Both the position numbers and the translations under genes were made by a program. Of a DNA stretch of 64,000 nt, positions 31,525-41,366 are shown piece after piece. The notes below the pieces were generated by a model. The model saw nothing but the letters and a program-made list of their open reading frames with translations. It was not told where the DNA came from and ran no database searches. Source of the stretch: Mycobacterium sp. SMC-4 (lineage in GTDB: Bacteria > Actinomycetota > Actinomycetes > Mycobacteriales > Mycobacteriaceae). The stretch lies in contig NZ_CP079869.1 in the NCBI RefSeq assembly GCF_025263265.1, positions 1,860,001-1,924,000 on the forward strand, given 5' to 3'. Position 1 is the stretch's first letter, and every line of letters starts with the position of its first letter.

Positions 31525-32202
31525 GTGACCGCCCGTCCTCTCGCCGAACTGATCGATCCAGCGTGGGCTCGTGAGCTCGCTCCCGTCGAGGCCCAAGTCG
31601 CCGAGATGGGGGAGTTCCTGCGCGCGGAGTTGGCCGCAGGCCACCGTTACCTGCCCGCGGGGCCGAACGTGTTGCGAGCGTTCAGCTTTCCGTTTGACCG
31701 CGTGCGGGTACTCATCGTCGGGCAGGACCCCTATCCCACCCCGGGGCACGCGGTCGGTCTGAGCTTTTCGGTTGCACCCGACGTGCGTCCGCTACCCCGC
31801 AGCCTCGACAATATCTTCAAGGAATACTGCGAGGATCTGGGCTACCCGAAGCCGTCCAGCGGGGATCTGACGCCGTGGGCGCAGCAGGGCGTCATGTTGT
31901 TGAACCGGGTCTTGACCGTGCGCCCGGGAACCCCGGCTTCGCATCGCGGCAAAGGGTGGGAAGCGGTCACCGAGCGTGCCATCCGCGCCCTGGTGGCGCG
32001 CAGGCAGCCACTGGTTGCAGTGCTCTGGGGGCGAGACGCTGCCACCCTCAAGCCGATGTTGGAAGACACCCGCACGATCGAGTCGGCGCATCCGTCTCCG
32101 TTGTCGGCCTCACGGGGCTTCTTCGGTTCGCGACCGTTCAGCCGCGCGAACGACCTGTTGGAGCAGATGGGAGCCGAAATCGTCGACTGGCGGCTGCCCT
32201 GA
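31525..32202 (+). CDS. ung: Uracil-DNA glycosylase
   Basis: The 225-residue family 1 enzyme removes uracil from DNA. The catalytic Asp-68 lies in the water-activating motif GQDPYP (67-71), followed by [22 protein letters not shown] and the C-terminal [17 protein letters not shown] complete the active site. The GTG at 31525 lies 8 nt after TAAGTT (31511-31516), a possible leaderless start. Confidence 0.95.
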   Translation: MTARPLAELIDPAWARELAPVEAQVAEMGEFLRAELAAGHRYLPAGPNVLRAFSFPFDRVRVLIVGQDPYPTPGHAVGLSFSVAPDVRPLPRSLDNIFKEYCEDLGYPKPSSGDLTPWAQQGVMLLNRVLTVRPGTPASHRGKGWEAVTERAIRALVARRQPLVAVLWGRDAATLKPMLEDTRTIESAHPSPLSASRGFFGSRPFSRANDLLEQMGAEIVDWRLP

Positions 32203-32257
32203 CGGCGCGGTGCGGGGGACCCGCTGAACGGGGCCGTCGCGGATCCCGCCGCGCCGT
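32202..32257. terminator. Inverted repeat between convergent ung and lipoprotein gene
   Basis: ACGGCGCGG (32202-32210) is complementary to CCGCGCCGT (32249-32257), with a smaller GCGGG/CCCGC hairpin inside. It begins at the last base of ung and ends 7 nt before the opposing stop, so it could serve as a bidirectional terminator. No U tract is present. Confidence 0.5.
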
Positions 32258-32264
32258 GCTGTGA

Positions 32265-32570
32265 TCAGCCCACCGGGCTGGTGGTCACCTCGGGCAGGTT
32301 GATGTCCGGTGCCGGGATCTCGACGGTGCCCGGATCGTCAGCGGGCGGAGCCTGACCATCGGCGGGGGGAGCCGGCTCGGTCATCTCAGGCGGGGTCGTC
32401 TCGGTCATCTCGGGTGGAGTGGTCTCGGTCACCGTTTGCTCGGTGTCGTTGACCCGCTCCGGGTCCGTGGTGCCGTTGCCGTTGTCACCGCAGGCTGCGA
32501 CCAGCCCCGCAGCGGCTAGAGCCCCGAATGCAGTGATCAATGCAGAACGCAGACCTCTACTGTTGCTCAT
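32265..32570 (-). CDS. Small acidic Pro/Thr-rich lipoprotein
   Basis: This 101-residue product has a signal peptide ending in the lipobox Leu-Val-Ala-Ala-Cys (about residues 23-27). The remainder is a low-complexity acidic tail with two copies of TETTPPEM followed by Pro/Ala/Asp-rich sequence. No enzymatic domain is seen, and it is probably a surface lipoprotein of unknown role. The start at 32570 is set by the signal peptide. It lies 111 nt downstream of rpmB on the same strand. Confidence 0.7.
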   Translation of the reverse strand: MSNSRGLRSALITAFGALAAAGLVAACGDNGNGTTDPERVNDTEQTVTETTPPEMTETTPPEMTEPAPPADGQAPPADDPGTVEIPAPDINLPEVTTSPVG

Positions 32571-32681
32571 GCTGTATGGCCGTATCCTTCCCGGCCGAAC
32601 CCTGTGCCCGGCCTCAGGACTGCCCGTACCCGGCCAAACCGGTGCCAAACATGAGCCCGGCGACGAAGCTGCGAAGGCGCT

Positions 32682-32876
32682 TCAGCCGCGGGTGACCTTG
32701 CCCGCCTTCAGGCAGGACGTGCACACGTTGACCCGCTGCTTGTTCCCACCCGGCCGGGTCACCGCGCGCACGGACTGGATGTTCGGGTCCCACCGACGGC
32801 TGGTCCGGCGATGGGAGTGCGACACCGACTTGCCGAAGCCGGGGCCCTTCCCGCAGATCTCGCACACGGCAGCCAT
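32682..32876 (-). CDS. rpmB: 50S ribosomal protein L28
   Basis: This 64-residue ribosomal protein is of the zinc-binding (C+) type, with Cys-5/Cys-8 and Cys-52/Cys-55 pairs and the family core [12 protein letters not shown]. Actinobacteria often carry several L28 copies, with the Cys-free form induced by zinc limitation, so this is expected to be the zinc-replete form. The ATG at 32876 follows GAGGAG; a longer frame upstream is not supported. Confidence 0.93.
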   Translation of the reverse strand: MAAVCEICGKGPGFGKSVSHSHRRTSRRWDPNIQSVRAVTRPGGNKQRVNVCTSCLKAGKVTRG

Positions 32877-33150
32877 AGTGAAACTCCTCGAGTCAGTTCT
32901 TGGGGTCCGGGTCCTCGGCCACCGGCACGGCGGCGCGACCCGACAACCCGACCAGGATACCGATTGGGCCGCGGTAGCCAAAATTCGCGGCTCGGCCAGG
33001 TCGCGACCGGGCAGCGACCGGCACCGCCGACCGGTGTCCACAAGGCTGCAGTCGGGTCTTCAGCCCTGTCGGCGCGGCTGACTAGGCTGACGCCCACGGT
33101 GGCGTCGGTGCGACGCCTCTCGGTGTGCGGCGCGGCGATGTGGAGGTGGG

Positions 33151-34776
33151 ATGGCGGCTCGGCGGCTTGATGCACCCGCGTTGCGGCGTTGGGCCCATAC
33201 CGCGGTGGCCGACTTGATCGCCCACACCGACGAGATCAACCGACTCAACGTGTTTCCGGTCGCCGACGCCGACACGGGTACGAACATGCTGTTCACCATG
33301 CGTGCCGCGTGGGCGCAGGCCGACAGCCGCAGCGCCGTCGACGACGTCTCGGTGCTGGCTGCCGCGATGGCTGACGGAGCGCTGCGTGGTGCCCGCGGCA
33401 ATTCCGGTGTCATCCTGTCGCAGATTTTGCGGGCCGTGGCAGACGTGACCAGCTCGGTGGCCGCCGATCGCGGTGGGGTGCTCGCCGACATCGACGGTGC
33501 CGTGCTCGCCGCCACGCTGCGGCACGCCGTGGGTCTGGTGGTCACCTCGATGGGCGAAGCGATAGCAGGCACCATCGTGTCGGTGCTGCAGGCCGCGGCA
33601 TCGGCAGCCGAGGACGCCGCGGGCGCCCACGCCGAACTCAGGGATGTGGTCGCGTCGGCGTCGGAGGCCGCTGCCGAGGCACTGGAACGCACACCCAGTC
33701 AGCTCGATGTGCTCGCCCAGGCCGGGGTGGTCGATGCCGGCGGACGCGGGCTGTTGGTCCTGCTCGACGCCCTGAGCACCACATTGACCGGCCAGGCACC
33801 CCGGCGGCGCCGCTATGAACCGGCACCGGCAGGTCCGCCGGCGCCGGCGTGCACGGCGACCCCGCAGTTCGAGGTGATGTACCTGCTTGCCGGGTGTGAC
33901 GCCGCCGGTGTCGACACGCTGCGCGCCCGGCTCGACGAGTTGGGCGACTCGGTGGCGATCGCCGCTTCCGGGGAGGATGCCGACCGCTATTCGGTCCACG
34001 TCCACGCCGACGACGCCGGCGCCGCGGTCGAGGCGGCGTTGGCTGTGGGAACCCCCAGCAACATCCAGATCACCTCGCTGCACGGCGGTGGCCATCGCGC
34101 CGGTGCCTGGAGCCGGGAGCGGGCGGTCCTGGCCCTCGTGGACGGAGACGGCGCCGAAGACTTGTTCGGCAAGGAGGGCGCGCAGGTGTTGCGACCCGAT
34201 CCCGATGCCCCGATCAGTGCTCATCAACTGCTACACGCCCTGGTCAACACCGGTGCAGCGCAGGTGATGGTGTTGCCCAACGGATACGTGGCCGCCGAGG
34301 AACTGCTGGCCGGCTGGGCGGTCGCCTCCGAGTGGGGGATCGACATGGTCCCCGTCCCGACGGGATCGATGGTGCAGGGCCTGGCGGCACTGGCGGTTCA
34401 CGAACCGGATCGCCCACTCGTCGACGACGGTTACACGATGGCGCGGGCGGCCGGCGCGGCCCGGTATGCGTCGGTACGCATGGCCACCGAGGAGGCGCTG
34501 ACCTGGGCTGGTAGTTGCAAACCCGGCGACGGCCTGGGCATCGCCGGTGACGAGGTTGTCATCGTGGGCGACGATCTCGTCGCCGCCGGGGCAGGGCTGA
34601 TCGACCTGATGCTGGCGGCCGGCGGCGAACTGGTGACCGTGTTGCTCGGACAGGGCGTCGAACCCCGCATCAGCGATGCGCTGGCCGAGCATGTCCACCG
34701 TCAGCACCCCGGCACCGAAATGGTGCGTTTTCACACCGGCCATCGGGGCGACGCGCTGCTGATCGGGGTCGAATGA
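33151..34776 (+). CDS. DAK2-domain protein, fatty acid kinase FakA-like
   Basis: The 541-residue protein has an N-terminal DAK2 kinase domain with the metal-binding DADTGTN at 39-45 and GNSGVILSQILRAVAD. A middle region and a C-terminal DegV/FakB-interacting-type domain follow (GGGHRAGAWSRERAVLALVDGDG to the end). By family it may phosphorylate fatty acids bound to FakB-like carriers, but activity in mycobacteria is not established. GGAGGTGGG precedes the ATG. It is followed by recG after one base, so the two are coupled. Confidence 0.85.
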   Translation: MAARRLDAPALRRWAHTAVADLIAHTDEINRLNVFPVADADTGTNMLFTMRAAWAQADSRSAVDDVSVLAAAMADGALRGARGNSGVILSQILRAVADVTSSVAADRGGVLADIDGAVLAATLRHAVGLVVTSMGEAIAGTIVSVLQAAASAAEDAAGAHAELRDVVASASEAAAEALERTPSQLDVLAQAGVVDAGGRGLLVLLDALSTTLTGQAPRRRRYEPAPAGPPAPACTATPQFEVMYLLAGCDAAGVDTLRARLDELGDSVAIAASGEDADRYSVHVHADDAGAAVEAALAVGTPSNIQITSLHGGGHRAGAWSRERAVLALVDGDGAEDLFGKEGAQVLRPDPDAPISAHQLLHALVNTGAAQVMVLPNGYVAAEELLAGWAVASEWGIDMVPVPTGSMVQGLAALAVHEPDRPLVDDGYTMARAAGAARYASVRMATEEALTWAGSCKPGDGLGIAGDEVVIVGDDLVAAGAGLIDLMLAAGGELVTVLLGQGVEPRISDALAEHVHRQHPGTEMVRFHTGHRGDALLIGVE

Positions 34777-34777
34777 C

Positions 34778-37063
34778 ATGGCGACGCTGGGTGACCGTCT
34801 CGACTTCGTGATCGGCCGCAAGGCCGCTGACCAGCTGGCCGAACACCTCGGGCTGCACACCGTCGACGATCTGCTGCGCTACTTCCCGCGCAAGTACAGC
34901 GATGCGATGACCGTGCGCGCCGAGGGGGAGGAACTCGACCTGGACGAGGGCGAGCACGTCACGTTCGTCGACGTCATCACCAAGGCCGAGAGGAAGTACA
35001 CCAACCGGACCCCGAAGCGGGAATTCCTGGTGGTCACCCTCGGCAATCGGCGCCCGAAGGTCACCGCGACGTTCTTCAACCCGCGCTTCCTCAAAGGCAA
35101 ACTCGTCGAAGGCACCAAGGTGATGCTCTCCGGTGTCGTCGGCTACTACCGCGGGGTGCTGCAGTTGACCCACCCGGCGTTCCTGGTGCTCGACGCGCCC
35201 GGGGGCCGCGCCATCGGAACCAAATCGCTGACGGCCATCGCCTCTGCTTCCGAAGCCACCGGCGAAGCCCTGCTCGCCGAGTTCGAGCGCGAGTTCTTCC
35301 CGATTTATCCCGCCCATGCCAAGGTGCAGACCTGGGATATCTACGCGTGCGTGCGCCAGCTGCTCGCGGTACTGGATCCGATCGCCGACCCGTTGCCGGA
35401 TTGGTTTGTCCGCGAGCACGATCTGATGTCGGAGAACGATGCGTTGCGCGCGGTGCACCTGGCCGAAACCCAGCGCGACCGGGCCAGGGCGATCGACCGG
35501 TTGACCTATGACGAGGCAGTCGGGTTGCAGTGGGGTTTGGTTGTGCGCCGGCACCGCGAGCTACACGGCACCGGCCCGGTCGCACCGCCCCGCGACGACG
35601 GCCTGGCCGCTGCGATGAGCGCACAGCTGCCTTTCGCGCTGACCGCCGGGCAGCGCGAAGTCCTCACGGTATTGTCCGCTGAGCTGGCCACCGCACAACC
35701 CATGAACCGGATGCTGCAGGGTGAGGTCGGCTCCGGCAAGACCATCGTGGCGCTGCTGGCGATGCTGCAGATGATCGATGCGGGCTACCAGTGCGCACTG
35801 CTGGCGCCCACCGAAGTTCTTGCCGCCCAACATGCCCAGTCCATCCGCGCCATGCTCGGACCGCTTGGCATGGCGGGCCAGCTCGGGGGTTCGGACACTG
35901 GAACACATGTGGCGCTACTGACCGGTTCGATGTCGGCGCCGCATAAGCGTGAGGTGCGCGCCTCGGTCGCCTCCGGGCAGGCCGGCATCGTGATCGGCAC
36001 ACACGCGCTGCTGCAAGATGCCGTCGAGTTCGACAGGTTGGGAATGGTCGTCGTCGACGAGCAACACCGCTTTGGCGTCGAGCAACGAGATCGTTTGCGT
36101 GCCAAGGCTCCTGACGGAATCACGCCGCACTTGCTGGTGATGACCGCAACTCCGATCCCGCGGACGGTCGCGTTGACGGTCTACGGTGATCTGGAAACTT
36201 CCACGCTGCGGGAGCTTCCGAGGGGTCGACAACCGATCACCACCAACACCATCTTCGCCCGCCAGCAACCGAGCTGGCTCGATCGTGCCTGGTCGCGTAT
36301 CGCCGAGGAGGTACGAGCGGGTCGGCAAGCCTATGTCGTGGCATCGCGCATCGACGAGGGGGACAAGCCCGGTCGGGTCGAGGACGCCGACACCACGCCC
36401 AAGAGCAACGACAAGCGCGCGAAAACGTCCAGCAGCACCGACCAACGAGATTCGGGCCCCCCGCCGGTGACCGTCGTCGAACTGTTCGCCCGGCTGCAGC
36501 GCGGCCCGCTGGCGGGGCTGCGGCTGGGACTCATGCACGGGCGACTGCCCAGCGACGAAAAAGACGCCGTGATGGCCGCTTTCCGCGCCGGCAATCTCGA
36601 CGTTCTGGTATGTACGACCGTCATCGAGGTAGGCGTGGACGTACCCAATGCGACCGTCATGGTGGTGATGGACGCGGATCGCTTCGGCATCAGTCAGCTA
36701 CACCAACTGCGGGGCCGCATCGGGCGCGGTCAGCATCCCAGCCTGTGTCTGCTGGCGACCAACCTTCCCGACTCGTCCAGGGCCGGACAACGGCTGCGCG
36801 CAGTGGCCGCGACGCTGGACGGTTTCGCGCTGGCCGACCTCGACCTGCAGGAGCGCAGCGAAGGTGACGTGCTGGGTTTGCACCAGTCGGGCCGGGCTGT
36901 CACGCTGCGGTTCCTGTCCCTGGCCCATCACCTCGAGATCATCCTGGCCGCGCGTGAACTGTGCCAGACCGTCTACGAAACCGATCCCGACGACCCGGGA
37001 ATGGCCGCGCTGTCAGCGCCGTTCACCGTGACCGATCGGGTCCAATTCCTGGACATGTCATGA
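34778..37063 (+). CDS. recG: ATP-dependent DNA helicase RecG
   Basis: The 761-residue superfamily 2 helicase reverses stalled forks and processes branched DNA. An N-terminal wedge/OB domain is followed by Walker A GEVGSGKT at about 314, DEQH box near 427 and MTATPIPRTVALT. Helicase motifs IV-VI include VVMDADRFGISQLHQLRGRIGRG. A charged insertion around residues 525-565 (rich in Asp, Lys, Ser) separates the two helicase lobes. Its stop overlaps the next start in ATGA. Confidence 0.95.
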   Translation: MATLGDRLDFVIGRKAADQLAEHLGLHTVDDLLRYFPRKYSDAMTVRAEGEELDLDEGEHVTFVDVITKAERKYTNRTPKREFLVVTLGNRRPKVTATFFNPRFLKGKLVEGTKVMLSGVVGYYRGVLQLTHPAFLVLDAPGGRAIGTKSLTAIASASEATGEALLAEFEREFFPIYPAHAKVQTWDIYACVRQLLAVLDPIADPLPDWFVREHDLMSENDALRAVHLAETQRDRARAIDRLTYDEAVGLQWGLVVRRHRELHGTGPVAPPRDDGLAAAMSAQLPFALTAGQREVLTVLSAELATAQPMNRMLQGEVGSGKTIVALLAMLQMIDAGYQCALLAPTEVLAAQHAQSIRAMLGPLGMAGQLGGSDTGTHVALLTGSMSAPHKREVRASVASGQAGIVIGTHALLQDAVEFDRLGMVVVDEQHRFGVEQRDRLRAKAPDGITPHLLVMTATPIPRTVALTVYGDLETSTLRELPRGRQPITTNTIFARQQPSWLDRAWSRIAEEVRAGRQAYVVASRIDEGDKPGRVEDADTTPKSNDKRAKTSSSTDQRDSGPPPVTVVELFARLQRGPLAGLRLGLMHGRLPSDEKDAVMAAFRAGNLDVLVCTTVIEVGVDVPNATVMVVMDADRFGISQLHQLRGRIGRGQHPSLCLLATNLPDSSRAGQRLRAVAATLDGFALADLDLQERSEGDVLGLHQSGRAVTLRFLSLAHHLEIILAARELCQTVYETDPDDPGMAALSAPFTVTDRVQFLDMS

Positions 37064-37767
37064 GCCGCAAGCACATTCTGTGGCTGGCGGTGGCCAGCGC
37101 GCTGTCGGTCATCGTCGCCTATCAGGTCACCACCAGCGCGCAACGGCCCTCGGAGTACATCGCGGCCGCCGAGGTGCCCGTCGTCGCGCCCGGTGTCGAC
37201 GTGCTGGCCGGGATCGCCGAAATCGAGGCCCGAACCCGCAGTAGTGATTACCGCCGCGACGCCTTCGGTGAATCGTGGACTGATGCCACCACCGCGCCCG
37301 GTGGGTTCAACGGATGTGACACCCGAAACGACATCCTGGACCGGGATCTGGCCGACAAGACCTATGTGGCGATCTCGCGGTGCCCGACCGCGGTGGCCAC
37401 CGGCACGCTGCGCGACCCGTACACCAGCGCCACGGTGGCGTTCGTGCGCGGTGCGCAGACCGGCGCGTCGGTCCAGATCGACCACATCGTGGCGCTGTCC
37501 TACGCCTGGGATCTGGGTGCACGCGACTGGACCGAAGAGATGCGGACCAGGTTCGCCAACGATCCGGCCAACCTGCTCGCCGTCGACGGCCCCACCAACC
37601 AGGACAAGGGTGACAAGGAGCCGGCGGCGTGGATGCCGCCGAACCAGGCGTTCCACTGTCAGTACGCGGTGCAGTACGTCGCGGTCCTGCGCGGCTACCG
37701 TCTGCCGGTCGACGCGCCGTCGGCCCGCGTGCTGCGGGAAGCCGCTCAGACCTGTCCGACCGGGTGA
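37060..37767 (+). CDS. Exported HNH-family nuclease-like protein (GmrSD/DUF1524 C-terminal type)
   Basis: The 235-residue protein starts with a signal anchor (residues about 5-22) and carries an HNH-type domain. The domain has IDHIVALSYAWDLGA (Asp-141, His-142), then FANDPANLLAVDGPTNQDKG and PAAWMPP. This is the pattern of DUF1524/GmrSD C-terminal nuclease domains common as secreted proteins in actinobacteria. The domain should lie outside the membrane, so a role in extracellular DNA breakdown is more likely than repair, despite coupling to recG by a 4-nt overlap. Activity is not demonstrated. Confidence 0.85.
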   Translation: MSRKHILWLAVASALSVIVAYQVTTSAQRPSEYIAAAEVPVVAPGVDVLAGIAEIEARTRSSDYRRDAFGESWTDATTAPGGFNGCDTRNDILDRDLADKTYVAISRCPTAVATGTLRDPYTSATVAFVRGAQTGASVQIDHIVALSYAWDLGARDWTEEMRTRFANDPANLLAVDGPTNQDKGDKEPAAWMPPNQAFHCQYAVQYVAVLRGYRLPVDAPSARVLREAAQTCPTG

Positions 37768-37772
37768 GTCGC

Positions 37773-38612
37773 TCAGGCCCCGGTGTAGGTGTCGGGATCG
37801 GGGCGGAACCGGGTGCCGTCATCGAGAGCGTTGAGCGTTGTCATCTGCTCGTCGGTCAGCTCGAAATCGAACACCTCGAGGTTGCTCTTGATGCGCTCGG
37901 GCGACGACGAGCGTGGGATGACGGAGTTGCCCAGCTGCACGCTCCACCGGATCAGCACCTGGGCCGGGGTCTTCCCGTGCGCCTCGGCCACACCGGTGAC
38001 GGTGGCGTGATCCAGGAGGCGGCCGACTCCCAGCGGGCCGTAAGCCTGGGTGACGATGCCGTGCTCGGCGTTGACCGCGCGCAGCTCAGTCTGGTTGAGC
38101 AGCGGATGGAGTTCGATCTGATTCACCGCAGGGGTGAAGAAGGACAAGTTGATGATGTCGTCGAGATGGTGGGCATGGAAGTTGCACACGCCGATCGAGC
38201 GCGTGTCGCCGAGCTCCTTGGCCTTCATCATGCCGCCCCAGCTGTCGATGTACTTTCCCTGCTCACCGGCCGGCCAGTGGATCAGGTAGAGGTCGACGTA
38301 ATCCAGGCCGAGCCGATCCAGGCTGGCCTTGAGCGCTTCCCGCGACGCACTGAAGCCCAGGTCTTGGGGCGAGAGCTTGGTGGTGACGAACACTTCCTCA
38401 CGCGGTACGCCCGAAGCCCTGACCGCCCGGCCCACCGCGGCTTCGTTGCCGTAGGCCTCCGCGGTGTCGATCAGCCGGCAGCCGGCTTCCAGCGCGGCCG
38501 TGACGGCACGTTCGGTGTCGGGCTCTGAGAGCTCGGCGACGCCGAGGCCGATCACCGGCATCGTGTGATCGTCGTTGAGAGTCACGCTGGGGATCGAATC
38601 CGCCGAGGTCAT
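37773..38612 (-). CDS. Aldo/keto reductase
   Basis: The 279-residue NADPH-dependent oxidoreductase has the AKR catalytic tetrad in context: [13 protein letters not shown] (Asp, Tyr), VFVTTKLSP (Lys) and IHWPA (His). [25 protein letters not shown] is the cofactor loop. It corresponds to Rv2971, reported as important for growth in M. tuberculosis and able to reduce dicarbonyls. GAAGG precedes the ATG. It converges with the HNH gene (5-nt gap). Confidence 0.92.
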   Translation of the reverse strand: MTSADSIPSVTLNDDHTMPVIGLGVAELSEPDTERAVTAALEAGCRLIDTAEAYGNEAAVGRAVRASGVPREEVFVTTKLSPQDLGFSASREALKASLDRLGLDYVDLYLIHWPAGEQGKYIDSWGGMMKAKELGDTRSIGVCNFHAHHLDDIINLSFFTPAVNQIELHPLLNQTELRAVNAEHGIVTQAYGPLGVGRLLDHATVTGVAEAHGKTPAQVLIRWSVQLGNSVIPRSSSPERIKSNLEVFDFELTDEQMTTLNALDDGTRFRPDPDTYTGA

Positions 38613-38803
38613 GTCACCTTCTTCTCTGAAGTGGAACGCTCGCGAAGACTATATTGCCGCCAGATATACCGACCTAATCAGTGCCCGGCCGCGCGCCACG
38701 CCGTAGTCTGACGCCCACTGTGCGCCGGTGCGGCAGTTCGCGCAATCGCCGCCTCGAGAGCCGACTGATGGTTGTCCGAGGCTCGGCCAGAGGAGGAACA
38801 GAT

Positions 38804-39907
38804 ATGACCGCCGACCCGAGCACCCTGCGGCCCTCGGCAGTCAGACTCTCCCGCAAAGACACCGTGATCAACTCAGTTGCGGGGCTGACCCTGCGCGGCA
38901 TGCCGCATATCCCGCACGGCCTCAAACGGCTCGCGCTGGGCGGGCGTGCGGTGGCCATCGACGGCAACACCCTGGACACCACCCTGCAGTTGATGCTGGC
39001 CGGCCAGCAGATGATGGGCATCGACGGACTCGTCGCCGACAATGACCCGGTGATCGCCAGAGCCAACCTGGAGGCGCTGTCGGCCAGTTTCCGGCAGCGC
39101 ATCGCGGTGCCAGGGGTAAGCGAGCTCACAGTCGACGGCGGGCAGGGTCCCCGCCGCGCGCGGCACTACCGAACCGATGAACCCGACGCGCCACTGCTGC
39201 TGTTCTTCCACGGTGGTGGCCAAGTGATCGGCAGTATCGATTCACATGACGACCTGTGCCGTGAGATCTGTCGCACGGGTCGTCTCCACGTGCTGTCGGT
39301 CGACTACCGCCTGGCGCCCGAGCACAAGGCGCCGGCCGGCGCTCAGGACGCCTACGCGGCCTACCTTTGGGCGGTCGGGCATGCCACCGAACTCGGTGCC
39401 GACCCGCAGCGCATCGCCGTCGGTGGCGACAGCGCCGGAGCAAACCTCTCGGCGCTGGTGGCCTTGCGGGCACGGGACGAGCAGGCACCGCCCCCGGCGC
39501 TACAGCTGCTGCTCTACCCGGTCACCGACTACTCCTGCCATACCCGCTCCAAGACGCTGTTCGCCCGTGGGTTCTTCCTCACCCAGCACGATCTCGACTG
39601 GTTCACCTCCCGATTTCTCGACGGTTCCGGCCTGTCTGCCGATGATCCGCAGGTGTCTCCGCTGCTGGCCGACGACCTGTCGGGACTGGCCCCAGCGTTG
39701 CTGGTGACGGCCGGTTTCGACCCGCTGCGCGACGAGGGGCGGCTCTACGCCGAGGCGTTGCGCGTCGCAGGCACCCCGGTCGACCTGCGTGAATATGGCT
39801 CACTCGTGCACGGGTTCGCCAACTTCTTCCCGTTGGGCGGCGACAGTGTCACCGCGATGGCCGAGATCATCTCAGCACTGCGGGCGCATCTGAGCCACGT
39901 GGGATAG
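38804..39907 (+). CDS. lipN: Alpha/beta hydrolase, LipN-like esterase
   Basis: The 367-residue hormone-sensitive-lipase family esterase has the oxyanion motif HGGGQ, nucleophile motif GDSAGAN, Asp in TAGFDPLRDEG and catalytic His in VHGFANFF. The N-terminal cap is about 100 residues. It probably hydrolyses short-chain lipid esters; position equals lipN (Rv2970c). AGGAGGAACAG precedes the ATG at 38804, and upstream in-frame codons are unlikely. It diverges from the aldo-keto reductase across 191 bp in which I see no other feature. Confidence 0.88.
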   Translation: MTADPSTLRPSAVRLSRKDTVINSVAGLTLRGMPHIPHGLKRLALGGRAVAIDGNTLDTTLQLMLAGQQMMGIDGLVADNDPVIARANLEALSASFRQRIAVPGVSELTVDGGQGPRRARHYRTDEPDAPLLLFFHGGGQVIGSIDSHDDLCREICRTGRLHVLSVDYRLAPEHKAPAGAQDAYAAYLWAVGHATELGADPQRIAVGGDSAGANLSALVALRARDEQAPPPALQLLLYPVTDYSCHTRSKTLFARGFFLTQHDLDWFTSRFLDGSGLSADDPQVSPLLADDLSGLAPALLVTAGFDPLRDEGRLYAEALRVAGTPVDLREYGSLVHGFANFFPLGGDSVTAMAEIISALRAHLSHVG

Positions 39908-39937
39908 GACCCTCGGGGACGCCGGTACGCTGTGCTC

Positions 39938-40705
39938 GTGGCGACCAAACCCAAGAAGAACGCACGGTATGACCTGAAGGCGGCCGACCGTAAGCGCAAT
40001 CTGTTCGTACAGATCGGTCTGACGTCGGTCGTGGTCCTCTTCGCCGTCGCTCTGGTCCTCTACATCGTGATGTCGGCCGACGAGAAGCCCACCGCCGGGG
40101 AGACGAAGTCGGTGCGGGTGGCCTCGGCCAGTCTGATCACCAACGAGGGCACCGACGAGCCGAAGGCCGTGGTGTCGATGTACGAGGACTTCCTGTGCCC
40201 GCACTGCGGGCTCTTCGAGCAGCAGTTCGGTCCCACAATCAGCCGGCTCGTCGATTCCGGCGCCATCGCCGCCGACTACTACATGGTCGGGATCATGGAC
40301 CGGCCACAGAACCGGAACTACTCGTCGCGGGCCGGCGGGGCGGCCTACTGTGTGGCAGACGAGTCGGTCGACGCGTTCCGCCGCTTCCACGCCGCGCTCT
40401 ACGCCCAGCAGCCCGGTGAGGTCGGCGGGGCCTACCCCGACAACGCTCGGCTCATCGAGGTGGCCCGGCAGGCCGGTGTGGCCGGAACTGTGCCCGACTG
40501 CATCAACAAGGGCACCTACGTGGAGATGGTCCGCGGGCTGGCGGCAGCCACCGACATCCAGGCGACTCCGACGGTGCGCATCAACGGCGAGGACTACCAG
40601 TACAGCACCCCGGATGCGCTGGTCGACAAGATCAAGGAAATCGTCGGCGACGTGCCCGGCCTGGAGGCGGCACCCCCTGCGGCTGATCCGGTTCCCGCGT
40701 CATGA
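39938..40705 (+). CDS. Membrane-anchored DsbA-family thiol-disulfide oxidoreductase
   Basis: This 255-residue protein has a basic N terminus, one membrane anchor (about residues 25-46) and an outside thioredoxin-fold domain. The active site is Cys-Pro-His-Cys (87-90) and the cis-Pro segment is QATPTVRING. It should oxidise exported proteins. Position equals Rv2969c. The GTG at 39938 lies 6 nt after TACGCT (39926-39931), which favours it over GTG 39932. Its stop overlaps the VKOR gene, its likely re-oxidising partner. Confidence 0.9.
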   Translation: MATKPKKNARYDLKAADRKRNLFVQIGLTSVVVLFAVALVLYIVMSADEKPTAGETKSVRVASASLITNEGTDEPKAVVSMYEDFLCPHCGLFEQQFGPTISRLVDSGAIAADYYMVGIMDRPQNRNYSSRAGGAAYCVADESVDAFRRFHAALYAQQPGEVGGAYPDNARLIEVARQAGVAGTVPDCINKGTYVEMVRGLAAATDIQATPTVRINGEDYQYSTPDALVDKIKEIVGDVPGLEAAPPAADPVPAS

Positions 40706-41337
40706 CCGTCTCCGCGACCGAAGCCGTCGACTCGACCGACACGTCGGTCGAGAAGCCGACGCCGGCCGCGGTCCCGCGCAGCAGCGCGTTGTGGGTGCTC
40801 GTGGCCGGGGTCGTGGGCCTGGCATCGGCACTGGCCCTGACGATCGAGCGCATCGAACTGCTGATCAACCCGGACTACATCCCGACGTGCAGCATCAACC
40901 CGGTGTTGTCCTGCGGGTCGGTGATGATCACCCCGCAGGCCTCGTTGTTCGGGTTCCCGAACCCGTTGCTCGGCATCGTGGCGTTCACCATCGTGGTCGT
41001 TACCGGCGTGCTCGCGTTGGCCAACGTGGCGCTGCCGCGCTGGTACTGGGCCGGTCTGGCCGGCGGCACGCTGCTGGGCGCCGTCCTGGTGCATTGGCTG
41101 ATCTTCCAGAGCCTGTACCGGATCGGTGCGCTGTGCCCGTACTGCATGGTGGTCTGGGCGGTGACCATCCCGCTCCTGGTGGTCACCACGGTGCTGGCAG
41201 TGCGTCCGCAGCTGTCCGGCAGCGCCGTGGTCAGGGCGCTGTACACCTGGCGCTGGTCGCTGGTCACGCTGTGGTTCACCGCGGTGGCGCTGCTGGCCCT
41301 GGAGCGATTCTGGAGCTTCTGGTCGACTCTGATTTGA
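40702..41337 (+). CDS. Vitamin K epoxide reductase family protein
   Basis: This 211-residue, four- or five-helix membrane protein has loop cysteines Cys-63 and Cys-71 (CSINPVLSCGSVM) and the CxxC centre CPYC (145-148). Mycobacterial VKOR re-oxidises DsbA and passes electrons to menaquinone. Its ATG overlaps the dsbA-like stop (ATGA), as in Rv2969c-Rv2968c. Confidence 0.93.
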   Translation: MTVSATEAVDSTDTSVEKPTPAAVPRSSALWVLVAGVVGLASALALTIERIELLINPDYIPTCSINPVLSCGSVMITPQASLFGFPNPLLGIVAFTIVVVTGVLALANVALPRWYWAGLAGGTLLGAVLVHWLIFQSLYRIGALCPYCMVVWAVTIPLLVVTTVLAVRPQLSGSAVVRALYTWRWSLVTLWFTAVALLALERFWSFWSTLI

Positions 41338-41366
41338 TGACGATCCGACGACGGTTAAGGTGAACC

